A program made the position numbers and the translations under genes. Shown piece by piece: positions 1-5,402 of a stretch of DNA of 5,402 nt. The stretch spans positions 1-5,402 of the forward strand of contig CAMKAB010000076.1 of the NCBI GenBank assembly GCA_946410375.1, in the 5' to 3' direction. A model generated the notes under the pieces. That model did no database searches. It saw only the letters and a list, made by a program, of their open reading frames with translations, and was not told where the DNA came from. Source of the DNA: an uncultured Spirochaetaceae bacterium (lineage in GTDB: Bacteria; Spirochaetota; Spirochaetia; Sphaerochaetales; Sphaerochaetaceae). Every line of letters begins with the position of its first letter. Position 1 is the first letter of the stretch.

Positions 1-840
1 CCGGCGCTGAATCCGTACGTATGTATCCTTTGCGGTCTCGTAACGCTCTTTGTCGTTATGTTCTGCTCTGTTTTCGGTAAGAAAATGGCAAAGATGATTC
101 CGTTCATTATCGGTATCGCCGCAGGTTATGCGGTTGCGGCATGTTTCACCCTCATCGGTAAATCAACCGGCAACGAAGCTCTCCAGATCATCAACTTCAG
201 TCTTTTCAAGAACATGACCTGGATGCCTGAATTCACCTTTTTAACCGCATTAAAAGGTGTTAAGGATGTAGACGGCGCTTATATAGGGACGGTGTTTGTC
301 GCATACGTACCGGTTGCTCTCGTTGTATTTGCGGAACATATTGCAGACCATAAGAACCTTTCTTCCGTTATTGAACGGGATCTTTTAACCGAACCGGGTC
401 TTCACAGAACGCTCATTGGAGACGGCATCGGATCGATGGTCGGCGCTTTCTTCGGCGGTTGTCCTAATACAACGTATGGCGAATCCGTAGGTTGCGTGGC
501 TATTTCAGGTTGCGCGTCCGTTCCCACAATCACGCTTACCGCAATTATCGCAATGCTCGCTTCTTTCTTCGCACCGTTTGTAACGCTGCTGAGAACCATT
601 CCGAACTGCGTAATGGGCGGAGTGTGCGTATCTCTCTACGGATTCATTTCCGTATCCGGACTTAAAATGATACAGAAGGTTGATCTTGAAGAAAACTGCA
701 ACCTCTTCACTGTATCGGTAATCTTAATCACGGGTATCGGCGGACTTGTGCTTTCATTCGGTAAAGTGACAATCACGTCTATCGCCTGCGCTTTGATTCT
801 CGGTATTATAGCAAACGCCGTTCTGAAAAAGAAGAAATAA
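1..840 (+). CDS. uraA: Uracil permease, NCS2 family, 5'-truncated by window edge
   Basis: This is a cytoplasmic-membrane nucleobase:cation symporter of the NCS2 family, most likely a uracil transporter. The frame is open from base 1, so the gene begins outside the window and the ATG at 58 is internal. By memory alignment with E. coli UraA, about 130 N-terminal residues are missing. The 279 visible residues are mostly hydrophobic helices. Two family signatures are present: AEH (E at visible residue 112, matching UraA Glu241) and NTTYGE (residues 156-161, Glu161 matching UraA Glu290). In UraA both glutamates contact uracil. The DLLTEPGLHR stretch between them is also typical. The residue after the second motif's AIS is Gly, where E. 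coli UraA has Arg (AITR), so exact substrate preference is less sure than the family. The protein ends in a Lys-rich tail just before a probable terminator, so it is the last gene of its transcript. Nothing links it to the downstream operon. Confidence 0.9.
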   Translation, partial: PALNPYVCILCGLVTLFVVMFCSVFGKKMAKMIPFIIGIAAGYAVAACFTLIGKSTGNEALQIINFSLFKNMTWMPEFTFLTALKGVKDVDGAYIGTVFVAYVPVALVVFAEHIADHKNLSSVIERDLLTEPGLHRTLIGDGIGSMVGAFFGGCPNTTYGESVGCVAISGCASVPTITLTAIIAMLASFFAPFVTLLRTIPNCVMGGVCVSLYGFISVSGLKMIQKVDLEENCNLFTVSVILITGIGGLVLSFGKVTITSIACALILGIIANAVLKKKK

Positions 841-867
841 CTTAATTTCAGATAAAGCAATTACACG

Positions 868-899
868 ATGTCTGATGTTGTTATCGCAACATCAGACAT
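868..899 (+). terminator. Probable intrinsic terminator after uraA
   Basis: A perfect 13-bp inverted repeat lies 27 nt after the permease stop codon: arms at 868-880 and 887-899, with a 6-nt loop TTATCG. It is followed by a broken T-rich tail (TATTATTTCC) rather than a clean T-run. The stem is long but only moderately GC-rich. Its position directly after a gene end, and before a long gap leading to a new operon, supports termination. An imperfect U-tract is the weak point. Confidence 0.7.
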
Positions 900-1003
900 T
901 ATTTCCGCTTGAAATCAAAATAAAGACGTTTTTCAAAAGGATAATTAAACGGACCTCTTTCCTAAAATTCATTCCTATCAAAGGCTAAGTCAAAACGAAA
1001 GCG

Positions 1004-1032
1004 TTCTCAAAGACGTGTGCGGTTATTATACT
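1004..1032 (+). promoter_or_regulatory. Candidate distal sigma-70 type promoter
   Basis: TTCTCA (1004-1009, four of six consensus bases) and TATACT (1027-1032, five of six) are separated by 17 nt. If used, transcription would start near 1039 and give a leader of about 350 nt through all the hairpins. The -10 lies within the loop of the small inverted repeat 1019-1041. Chance matches of this quality are common in AT-rich DNA. Confidence 0.3.
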
Positions 1033-1160
1033 CACAACCGCTCATATCGGATATTTCAGGTTATGAAATAATACTTTACAAAGCGTTATTTCAAAGACTC
1101 ATCCCGAAATTCGCCTTTGAAAAAATACCCTTGGCGGAGAATTCCGCTTATAGCAGGCTG

Positions 1161-1187
1161 TAATTTTTGAAATTTTTTCAAAAATTA
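1161..1187. repeat. Perfect AT-rich 27-bp palindrome
   Basis: Arms TAATTTTTGAAA (1161-1172) and TTTCAAAAATTA (1176-1187) are exact complements around a TTT loop. The 12-bp arms contain almost no GC, so as RNA the hairpin is modest, while as DNA it is a symmetrical site. A TATACT box (1186-1191) overlaps its right end. It could be a regulator-binding site or part of a repeat element; the sequence alone does not decide. Confidence 0.5.
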
Positions 1188-1226
1188 TACTCTGTCATAA
1201 GAATGAGACAGCTCGAATAAACAGTT

Positions 1227-1250
1227 TTTCATAGCATTTTGCTTATGAAA
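1227..1250 (+). repeat. Leader hairpin
   Basis: TTTCATA (1227-1233) pairs perfectly with TATGAAA (1244-1250). Beyond a single bulged T (1243), GC at 1234-1235 pairs with GC at 1241-1242, leaving the loop ATTTT. It is one of the more stable stems in the gap. Its role is unknown. Confidence 0.45.
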
Positions 1251-1283
1251 CATACGACTTATATCAACTGCGGATATGGATCA

Positions 1284-1299
1284 GGAGCGTTTTTGCTCC
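1284..1299 (+). repeat. Small GC-rich leader hairpin
   Basis: GGAGC (1284-1288) pairs with GCTCC (1295-1299) around the loop GTTTTT. It sits about 90 nt before the CoA-transferase start. There is no T-tract after it, so it is not a terminator. Function unknown. Confidence 0.4.
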
Positions 1300-1315
1300 G
1301 TAACCGTACTGCTCT

Positions 1316-1357
1316 GCAACTTTGCGATTATCACAGTTGCGGGTTAAAATATCCCGC
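1316..1357. promoter_or_regulatory. Paired inverted repeats over the proximal promoter, possible operator
   Basis: GCAACT (1316-1321) is repeated inverted as AGTTGC (1335-1340), bracketing the -35 box. GCGGG (1339-1343) is repeated inverted as CCCGC (1353-1357), bracketing the -10 box. The two repeats share bases 1339-1340, so as RNA hairpins they cannot both form fully. They could be repressor or activator binding sites or alternative RNA stems. Regulation by the pathway substrate is a guess; no regulator gene is in the window. Confidence 0.35.
1322..1350 (+). promoter_or_regulatory. Candidate proximal promoter of the decarboxylase operon
   Basis: TTGCGA (1322-1327, four of six consensus bases) and TAAAAT (1345-1350, five of six) are exactly 17 nt apart. 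Transcription would start near 1357, leaving a leader of about 35 nt that contains the AGGAGG at 1377-1382. This is the better placed of the two promoter candidates. Two inverted repeats cover it (1316-1321/1335-1340 and 1339-1343/1353-1357), as expected for a regulated promoter. No experimental signal is available. Confidence 0.4.
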
Positions 1358-1391
1358 ACCGCCGTTACAAACAAACAGGAGGAATTTTTGA

Positions 1392-3023
1392 ATGATTTGG
1401 AATAAAGCTAAATTATCAAAACAGGAAAGAACGGAATGCGTTAAAGACCTTGTCTCAGGAAAGGTAATAAGCAAAGAAAACATTGTTTCGTTTCTTGAAA
1501 GAATAATTCATCCCGGGGATAAAGTCGTGCTTGAAGGATGCAACCAAAAGCAGGCTCCTTTTCTCACAGACGCTCTGAATGCCGTAGATACGCAGAAGAT
1601 AAACAATCTTCACATGATTATGCCTGCTATTGCGCTTCCTCAGCATCTTGCCTTATTTGAAAAAGGAGTGGCGCATACCCTTGACTTCGCATACTGCGGA
1701 GGACTTGCGGAAAGCCTTGCGAACACGTTCAAAAGCGGGAAAATGAAACTCGGTTCAATCCACACATACATGGAGCTCTATGCGAGATTATTCCTGGATT
1801 TAACCCCTCACGTGTGTCTTGTGGCAGCGGACAAAGCGGACAGATCGGGAAACCTTTACACAGGGTTCAACACCGAGGAAACACCGACAATAATTGAAGC
1901 TGCTTCATTCAAAGACGGAATTGTTATTGTTCAAGTGAACGAACTTGTTGATGACACAAAAGATTTACCGAGAATTGATATTCCGGGCGACTGGGTTGAT
2001 TTCATTGTGGAAGCGGATAAACCGTACAACCTTGATCCGCTCTTCACCAGAGACCCTGCGAAGATAAAAGACGAAAACGTCCTCATGGGAATGATGGTAA
2101 TAAAGGGAATATACGCAAAGCATGAAGTAAAAAGCCTCAACCACGGCTTGGGATACAATACCGCCGCCGTTGAACTTCTACTGCCGACATATGGGAACGA
2201 GCTGGGCTTAAAAGGGAAAATCTGCACCCACTGGGTGTTGAACCCTCACCCTACTCTTATTCCCGCCATTGAAGACGGCTGGGTGCAACAGATCATGGCA
2301 TTCGGCGGAGAACCGGGAATGGAAAAATACACCGCCGCACGACCTGATATTTTCTTCACGGGAAAAGACGGATCTCTCCGTTCAAACAGAATGATGGCTC
2401 AAAATGCGGGCTTATATGCGATGGATCTTTTCATTGGCTCAACGCTTGAAATGGACTACTACGGAAACTCGTCCACGGTAACCGGTCCCCGTCTTAACGG
2501 TTTCGGCGGTGCGCCGAATATGGGAAACGCCGCCGGAGGCAGACGACACCTCACTAAAGCGTGGATGGATATGGCGCCGGGCGGAGAATCGCTCGTTGCG
2601 GGACGCAAGCTGGTAGTTCAGATGTTGAAATCAAAAAGCAAGTTCGGACCGGCGTTCCTCCCTGAATTATCCGCAGTTAAAATCGGAAAAGAACACGGCA
2701 TGGCCGCTCCTCCTGTGATGATTTACGGAGAAGACGTAACCCACACCGTTTCCGAGCAGGGTATTGCATACTTATACAATGCTAAAACGCCTCAGGAAAG
2801 AATGAAAATGCTTGCCGCAATCTCTCAAGGCACTCCGCTCGGAGAAAAAATCACGGAAGACGAAATAATCGATCTCAGAAAAAAGGGTTTTGTGGCATAC
2901 CCTGAAGACCTTGAAATAGACAGAGAGAAAGCGAACAGACAACTGCTTGTGGCAAAAACACTTGACGAGCTTGTTGAACTCTCCGGCGGACTTTATGTAA
3001 TTCCGGAAAAGTTCAAGAAATAA
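1392..3023 (+). CDS. mdcA: MdcA-type acyl-CoA:malonate CoA-transferase (malonate decarboxylase alpha-like)
   Basis: This 543-residue protein has the length and signatures of the malonate decarboxylase alpha subunit family (MdcA/MadA, about 550 residues), cytoplasmic enzymes that exchange an acetyl thioester for malonate. The clearest hallmarks are GNSSTVTGPR (residues 358-367), followed by NGFGGAPNMGNAAGGRRH (residues 369-386). Other conserved-looking stretches are CTHWVLNPHPTLIPAIEDGW and FFTGKDGSLRSNR in the middle of the chain. There is no signal peptide or membrane segment. I could not place the catalytic residue with certainty. The start is well supported: AGGAGG at 1377-1382 lies 9 nt before the ATG. 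No ACP or ACP-prosthetic-group genes are seen, and the next gene is a CoA-type carboxyltransferase, so the acceptor is inferred to be CoA: malonate + acetyl-CoA to malonyl-CoA + acetate. Another dicarboxylate such as methylmalonate is possible. Family call strong, substrate inferred. Confidence 0.82.
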   Translation: MIWNKAKLSKQERTECVKDLVSGKVISKENIVSFLERIIHPGDKVVLEGCNQKQAPFLTDALNAVDTQKINNLHMIMPAIALPQHLALFEKGVAHTLDFAYCGGLAESLANTFKSGKMKLGSIHTYMELYARLFLDLTPHVCLVAADKADRSGNLYTGFNTEETPTIIEAASFKDGIVIVQVNELVDDTKDLPRIDIPGDWVDFIVEADKPYNLDPLFTRDPAKIKDENVLMGMMVIKGIYAKHEVKSLNHGLGYNTAAVELLLPTYGNELGLKGKICTHWVLNPHPTLIPAIEDGWVQQIMAFGGEPGMEKYTAARPDIFFTGKDGSLRSNRMMAQNAGLYAMDLFIGSTLEMDYYGNSSTVTGPRLNGFGGAPNMGNAAGGRRHLTKAWMDMAPGGESLVAGRKLVVQMLKSKSKFGPAFLPELSAVKIGKEHGMAAPPVMIYGEDVTHTVSEQGIAYLYNAKTPQERMKMLAAISQGTPLGEKITEDEIIDLRKKGFVAYPEDLEIDREKANRQLLVAKTLDELVELSGGLYVIPEKFKK

Positions 3024-3025
3024 TG

Positions 3026-3041
3026 AGGAGGTACGTAATTG
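3026..3041 (+). promoter_or_regulatory. RBS fixing a TTG start for the carboxyltransferase
   Basis: AGGAGG at 3026-3031 is followed 7 nt later by TTG at 3039-3041. An in-frame TAA sits directly before it (3036-3038), and the next in-frame ATG is more than 60 codons downstream, inside conserved sequence. TTG is therefore the only sensible start. The RBS begins 3 nt after the stop of the preceding gene. Confidence 0.85.
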
Positions 3042-4583
3042 ACGGACAAACAGAAAGCGTTGCTTGATCTGAAAGAAAAACTCAGACAGGGCGGCGGAGA
3101 AAAAGCGATTGAAAAACAACATTCCCTCGGCAAACTCACTGCGCGCGAAAGGGTTTCACGCCTGTTTGACGAAAACAGCTTCGTTGAAACGAACCTTTTT
3201 GTAAAACATCGTTGTACAAATTTCGGAATGCAGGAAAAGGATAATGCGGCGGAAGGGGTTATCACCGGCTACGGAAGAGTAGACGGCAGGCTTGTGTACG
3301 TTACAAGCCAGGACTTCACCGTTATGGGAGGTTCTCTCGGAGAAATGCACGCCGCAAAAATCGCTTTAACTCAGGAAGCGGCGATGAAAGCGGGTGCGCC
3401 GATTATTTGCATTAACGACTCGGGGGGAGCCAGAATACAGGAAGGCGTGGATGCGCTCTCCGGCTACGGGAGAATTTTCTACAATAACACAATGGCGTCA
3501 GGACTGATTCCTCAAATTAGCGTTATCATGGGGCCTTGTGCGGGAGGCGCGGTATATTCCCCCGCTATCACAGACTTTATTTTCATGGTTAAGAACACTA
3601 GCCAAATGTTCATCACCGGACCGCAGGTCATTAAATCCGTTACCGGAGAAGAGATAACATCCGAAGTCTTAGGAGGAGCCGCAACTCACAACAGCATAAG
3701 CGGTTGTGCGCACTTTGCAGCGGAGGATGACGACGATTGCATTGCGCAGGTACGTCGCCTGCTCTCCTTCCTTCCTCAAAACAATATGGAACTCGCGCCG
3801 GAAGCGGACTCGGACGACGACTTAAACAGAATGTGCGAATCGCTGGACGACATTGTTCCGGAAAACCCGAATAAGGCGTACGATATGCTGGACATCATAA
3901 CGTCCGTCGCAGACAACGGCGACGTTATGGAAGTGATGCAGCAGTATGCGAAGAATATCATCACATGCTTTATCCGTTTGGCGGGAAAGAGCGTTGGAGT
4001 AATCGCAAACCAGCCTAAATTCATGGCGGGGTGTCTTGATATTAACGCATCTGACAAGGCGGCGCGATTCATCAGAACCTGCGATGCATTTAACATTCCG
4101 CTTCTGACGCTGGAAGATGTTCCTGGATTCTTACCGGGCAGGCAACAGGAACACGGCGGAATTATCCGTCATGGAGCAAAAATGCTCTTCGCATATAGCG
4201 AAGCCACCGTTCCTAAAATCACCGTCATTACCCGTAAAGCCTACGGCGGCGCGTATATAGGCATGTGTTCAAAGCACCTTGGTGCGGATACCGTATATGC
4301 ATGGCCGAATGCGGAAGTAGCCGTTATGGGTGCTTCGGGAGCTGCGAACATTATCTTTACAAAAGAGATAAAAGCTTCCCCAAACCCGGAAGAAAAACGA
4401 GCTGAGAAGATTGCGGAGTATAACGAAACGATGATGAATCCGTACTATGCCGCTTCCCGCGGATACGTGGATGATATTATTATGCCTCATGAAACAAGAC
4501 AGATGGTTATAAACGCCTTGCTTGCGCTTGAAGGCAAGAAAATTGACAAACCTAAGAAAAAGCACGGGAATATCCCTCTTTAA
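3039..4583 (+). CDS. mmdA: Acyl-CoA carboxyltransferase subunit of a Na+-pump decarboxylase (MmdA-like)
   Basis: This 514-residue cytoplasmic subunit moves a carboxyl group from an acyl-CoA to biotin on the carrier protein. Both halves of the crotonase-like carboxyltransferase fold are present. The N-terminal domain has DSGGARIQEG (127-136) and GPCAGGAVYSP (165-175), then THNSISGCAH. The C-terminal domain has DVPGFLPG (360-367), HGGIIRHGAK (372-381) and YGGAYIGM (402-409). The two glycine-rich turns are the oxyanion holes known in this family. Length fits MmdA (about 510) better than glutaconyl-CoA decarboxylase GcdA (about 587). Propionyl-CoA carboxylase beta chains share the fold, and the residue after GGAY (Ile407) is Asp in PccB, where it affects substrate choice. 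No biotin carboxylase gene is seen, and the following small membrane subunit argues for a decarboxylase. Substrate could be malonyl-CoA or methylmalonyl-CoA; the upstream CoA-transferase favours malonyl-CoA. Confidence 0.85.
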   Translation: MTDKQKALLDLKEKLRQGGGEKAIEKQHSLGKLTARERVSRLFDENSFVETNLFVKHRCTNFGMQEKDNAAEGVITGYGRVDGRLVYVTSQDFTVMGGSLGEMHAAKIALTQEAAMKAGAPIICINDSGGARIQEGVDALSGYGRIFYNNTMASGLIPQISVIMGPCAGGAVYSPAITDFIFMVKNTSQMFITGPQVIKSVTGEEITSEVLGGAATHNSISGCAHFAAEDDDDCIAQVRRLLSFLPQNNMELAPEADSDDDLNRMCESLDDIVPENPNKAYDMLDIITSVADNGDVMEVMQQYAKNIITCFIRLAGKSVGVIANQPKFMAGCLDINASDKAARFIRTCDAFNIPLLTLEDVPGFLPGRQQEHGGIIRHGAKMLFAYSEATVPKITVITRKAYGGAYIGMCSKHLGADTVYAWPNAEVAVMGASGAANIIFTKEIKASPNPEEKRAEKIAEYNETMMNPYYAASRGYVDDIIMPHETRQMVINALLALEGKKIDKPKKKHGNIPL

Positions 4584-4604
4584 AATCTGTTCAGAGGAGT
4601 AAAC

Positions 4605-4973
4605 ATGTTTGGAGATAATATCGGATTCGGAAATGCGGGAATCGTATGTGTTTTCAGTTTAATAGTTGTATTCTTTGTCCTGATCATCATTTCTTACCTG
4701 ATAGATTTCGTTGCCGCCCTGTTAAAAAAAGACAAAAAGGCTGAGAGCGGTACCGGAAAGGGAAAATCCGCTGCCGTGGAACCCGTCTCAAAAAACGGGA
4801 TTATCACGCAAGACACGGAAGACAACCAGAGATTAGCAGCGATTATCACTGCCGCAGCCGTGGCTTTTACGGGAGTGAGCTCGAATAATCTGGTAGTCAA
4901 AAAGATCACCCGGCTTCCCGCTTCAGATTCCGCATGGGGTCAGATGGCTCGACAGGAATACATCAGCAAATAG
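4605..4973 (+). CDS. mmdD: OadG/MmdD-like small membrane subunit of Na+-pump decarboxylase
   Basis: This 122-residue protein has the expected plan of the gamma/delta subunit: a short N-terminus, one hydrophobic membrane helix at about residues 11-34, a Lys-rich cytoplasmic boundary (KKDKK, 41-45), a polar Gly/Lys/Ala/Glu linker to about 72, and a C-terminal segment. In the family this subunit ties the carboxyltransferase to the membrane beta subunit and stabilises the complex. The C-terminal part (about 74-122: a small Ala-rich hydrophobic stretch, then VVKKITRLP and SAWGQMARQE) resembles MmdE of Veillonella, a separate 55-residue subunit there and related to the end of MmdD. No separate MmdE gene is found here. 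The RBS AGAGGAG (4593-4599) is 5 nt before the ATG, and 21 nt separate the gene from mmdA. Such subunits diverge quickly, so the call rests on topology and position. Confidence 0.77.
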   Translation: MFGDNIGFGNAGIVCVFSLIVVFFVLIIISYLIDFVAALLKKDKKAESGTGKGKSAAVEPVSKNGIITQDTEDNQRLAAIITAAAVAFTGVSSNNLVVKKITRLPASDSAWGQMARQEYISK

Positions 4974-4998
4974 TCATTTAAAAATGAGAGGTTAAAAC

Positions 4999-5391
4999 AT
5001 GATTAAAAAATTTTATATCACCGTTGACGGAGTGCGTCATGAAGTAGAAGTAGAAGAGATTTCATCTGCAACAGGTTCAATACCCAAAACAGCCGCTAAG
5101 GCGGCTTCCGTGCAAGAGGCTCCCGTACCGGCCGCCCCTGCTCCGGCGCCGAAGAAATCCCCGATTGCGTCTTCGGGAGATTCTTCCGTAACCGCTCCGC
5201 TCCAGGGTCTTATCTCGGACGTAAAAGTCAAGGAAGGCCAGACCGTTAAAACAGGAGAAATTATCGTTATCATTGAAGCGATGAAAATGGAAAACGAAGT
5301 CGTTTCTCCGAGGGACGGAGTTATAGAAAAAGTGGCGGTATGTAAAGGAGAGTCTGTAGCTGCCGGAGATCTTCTGGTAAGTTTTAAATAA
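4999..5391 (+). CDS. mmdC: Biotin carboxyl carrier protein of Na+-pump decarboxylase (MmdC-like)
   Basis: This 130-residue protein carries the biotin that shuttles the carboxyl group from the carboxyltransferase to the membrane decarboxylase subunit. The N-terminal 20 residues (KKFYITVDGVRHEVEVEE) are typical of decarboxylase gamma/BCCP chains. An Ala/Pro-rich flexible linker spans about 27-62. The biotinyl domain runs from about 64 to the end and contains EAMKM with Lys96 as the predicted biotinylated residue, 34 residues from the C-terminus as is normal. Length matches MmdC of Veillonella (about 129). GAGAGG (4986-4991) lies 7 nt before the ATG, and only 25 nt separate the gene from mmdD. 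The protein needs biotin ligase, which is not encoded here. The chain is complete and intact; only its partner, the beta subunit, is undetermined. Confidence 0.92.
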   Translation: MIKKFYITVDGVRHEVEVEEISSATGSIPKTAAKAASVQEAPVPAAPAPAPKKSPIASSGDSSVTAPLQGLISDVKVKEGQTVKTGEIIVIIEAMKMENEVVSPRDGVIEKVAVCKGESVAAGDLLVSFK

Positions 5392-5402
5392 GGGGCGTTT
5401 TT

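Larger units (their letters stand above)
841..1391 (+). other. 551-nt gene-free region with serial inverted repeats
   Basis: No convincing coding sequence is seen on either strand. After the terminator at 868-899 the region is AT-rich and carries many short inverted repeats: 1019-1024/1036-1041, 1089-1096/1115-1122, 1134-1138/1143-1147, 1161-1172/1176-1187, 1192-1196/1207-1211, 1227-1233/1244-1250, 1261-1265/1273-1277, 1284-1288/1295-1299, 1316-1321/1335-1340 and 1339-1343/1353-1357. The density between 1089 and 1357 is notable. It could be a structured 5' leader, a small RNA, a set of operator sites or a dispersed repeat. I recognise no known riboswitch, T-box or tRNA. The region holds the promoter of the downstream operon. 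Confidence 0.6.

Noticed and set aside
58..60. ATG at 58 as the permease start
   Set aside because: The frame is open back to base 1 with family-like hydrophobic sequence, there is no RBS before the ATG, and starting here would remove a third of the transporter.
1019..1041. Small hairpin GCGGTT/AACCGC as a terminator
   Set aside because: The stem is only 6 bp with an 11-nt loop and no following T-run, and it contains a good -10 box; chance symmetry is likelier.
1245..1391. 48-codon reading frame from ATG 1245 whose TGA (1389-1391) directly abuts the mdcA ATG
   Set aside because: It has no ribosome binding site, overlaps the proximal promoter candidate and the mdcA RBS, and its translation looks random. 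The abutting stop is suggestive of coupling but can arise by chance.
2772..3122. 116-codon minus-strand reading frame across the mdcA/mmdA junction
   Set aside because: It is antisense to two well-supported genes and its Phe/Ser/Leu-rich translation is typical of an antisense shadow.
3776..4096. 106-codon minus-strand reading frame inside mmdA
   Set aside because: It lies entirely antisense to the conserved carboxyltransferase and its translation matches no family I know.
4269..4565. 98-codon minus-strand reading frame at the 3' end of mmdA
   Set aside because: Antisense to conserved coding sequence; no recognisable domain.
3039..4583. Propionyl- or acetyl-CoA carboxylase beta chain as the identity of the carboxyltransferase
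   Set aside because: The fold is shared, but there is no biotin carboxylase gene, and the OadG-like membrane subunit and short biotin carrier next to it are the hallmark of Na+-pump decarboxylases.
3039..4583. Glutaconyl-CoA decarboxylase alpha subunit
   Set aside because: The protein is about 70 residues shorter than GcdA, and the neighbouring CoA-transferase is MdcA-like rather than the two-subunit GctAB type.

Overview
The window reads as part of the chromosome of an anaerobic bacterium. Strong AGGAGG-type ribosome binding sites, moderate GC and a biotin-dependent Na+-pump decarboxylase gene set of the Veillonella/Propionigenium type suggest a fermentative member of the Bacillota (Clostridia or Negativicutes). 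That placement is an inference from gene content and style; no rRNA or other phylogenetic marker is present.

Layout, all on the + strand: (1) 1-840, the 3' two-thirds of an NCS2-family uracil permease, cut by the window edge. (2) 841-1391, a 551-nt gene-free region. It opens with a perfect 13-bp stem that probably terminates the permease transcript, continues with a closely spaced series of inverted repeats, and ends with a candidate promoter and a strong RBS. (3) 1392-5391, four tightly spaced genes that look like one operon: an MdcA-type malonate CoA-transferase (alpha subunit of malonate decarboxylase), an MmdA-type carboxyltransferase (TTG start), a short membrane-anchored OadG/MmdD-like subunit whose C-terminal half resembles MmdE, and a biotin carboxyl carrier protein (MmdC-like) with the EAMKM biotinylation motif. 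Only 11 nt follow the last stop codon before the window ends. The membrane subunit that decarboxylates carboxybiotin and exports Na+ (MmdB/OadB/GcdB type) is not in the window and would be expected next.

Working model (inference): the first gene activates a dicarboxylate, most likely malonate, by CoA transfer from acetyl-CoA. The carboxyltransferase moves the carboxyl group from malonyl-CoA to biotin on the carrier, which regenerates acetyl-CoA. The short membrane subunit holds the complex to an unseen Na+-exporting beta subunit. Net: malonate gives acetate and CO2 with Na+ export. This would be a CoA-based counterpart of the ACP-based, biotin-dependent malonate decarboxylase of Malonomonas rubra, built from a methylmalonyl-CoA decarboxylase chassis. 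The combination of gene families is the most interesting thing in the window. The individual proteins are recognisable members of known families.
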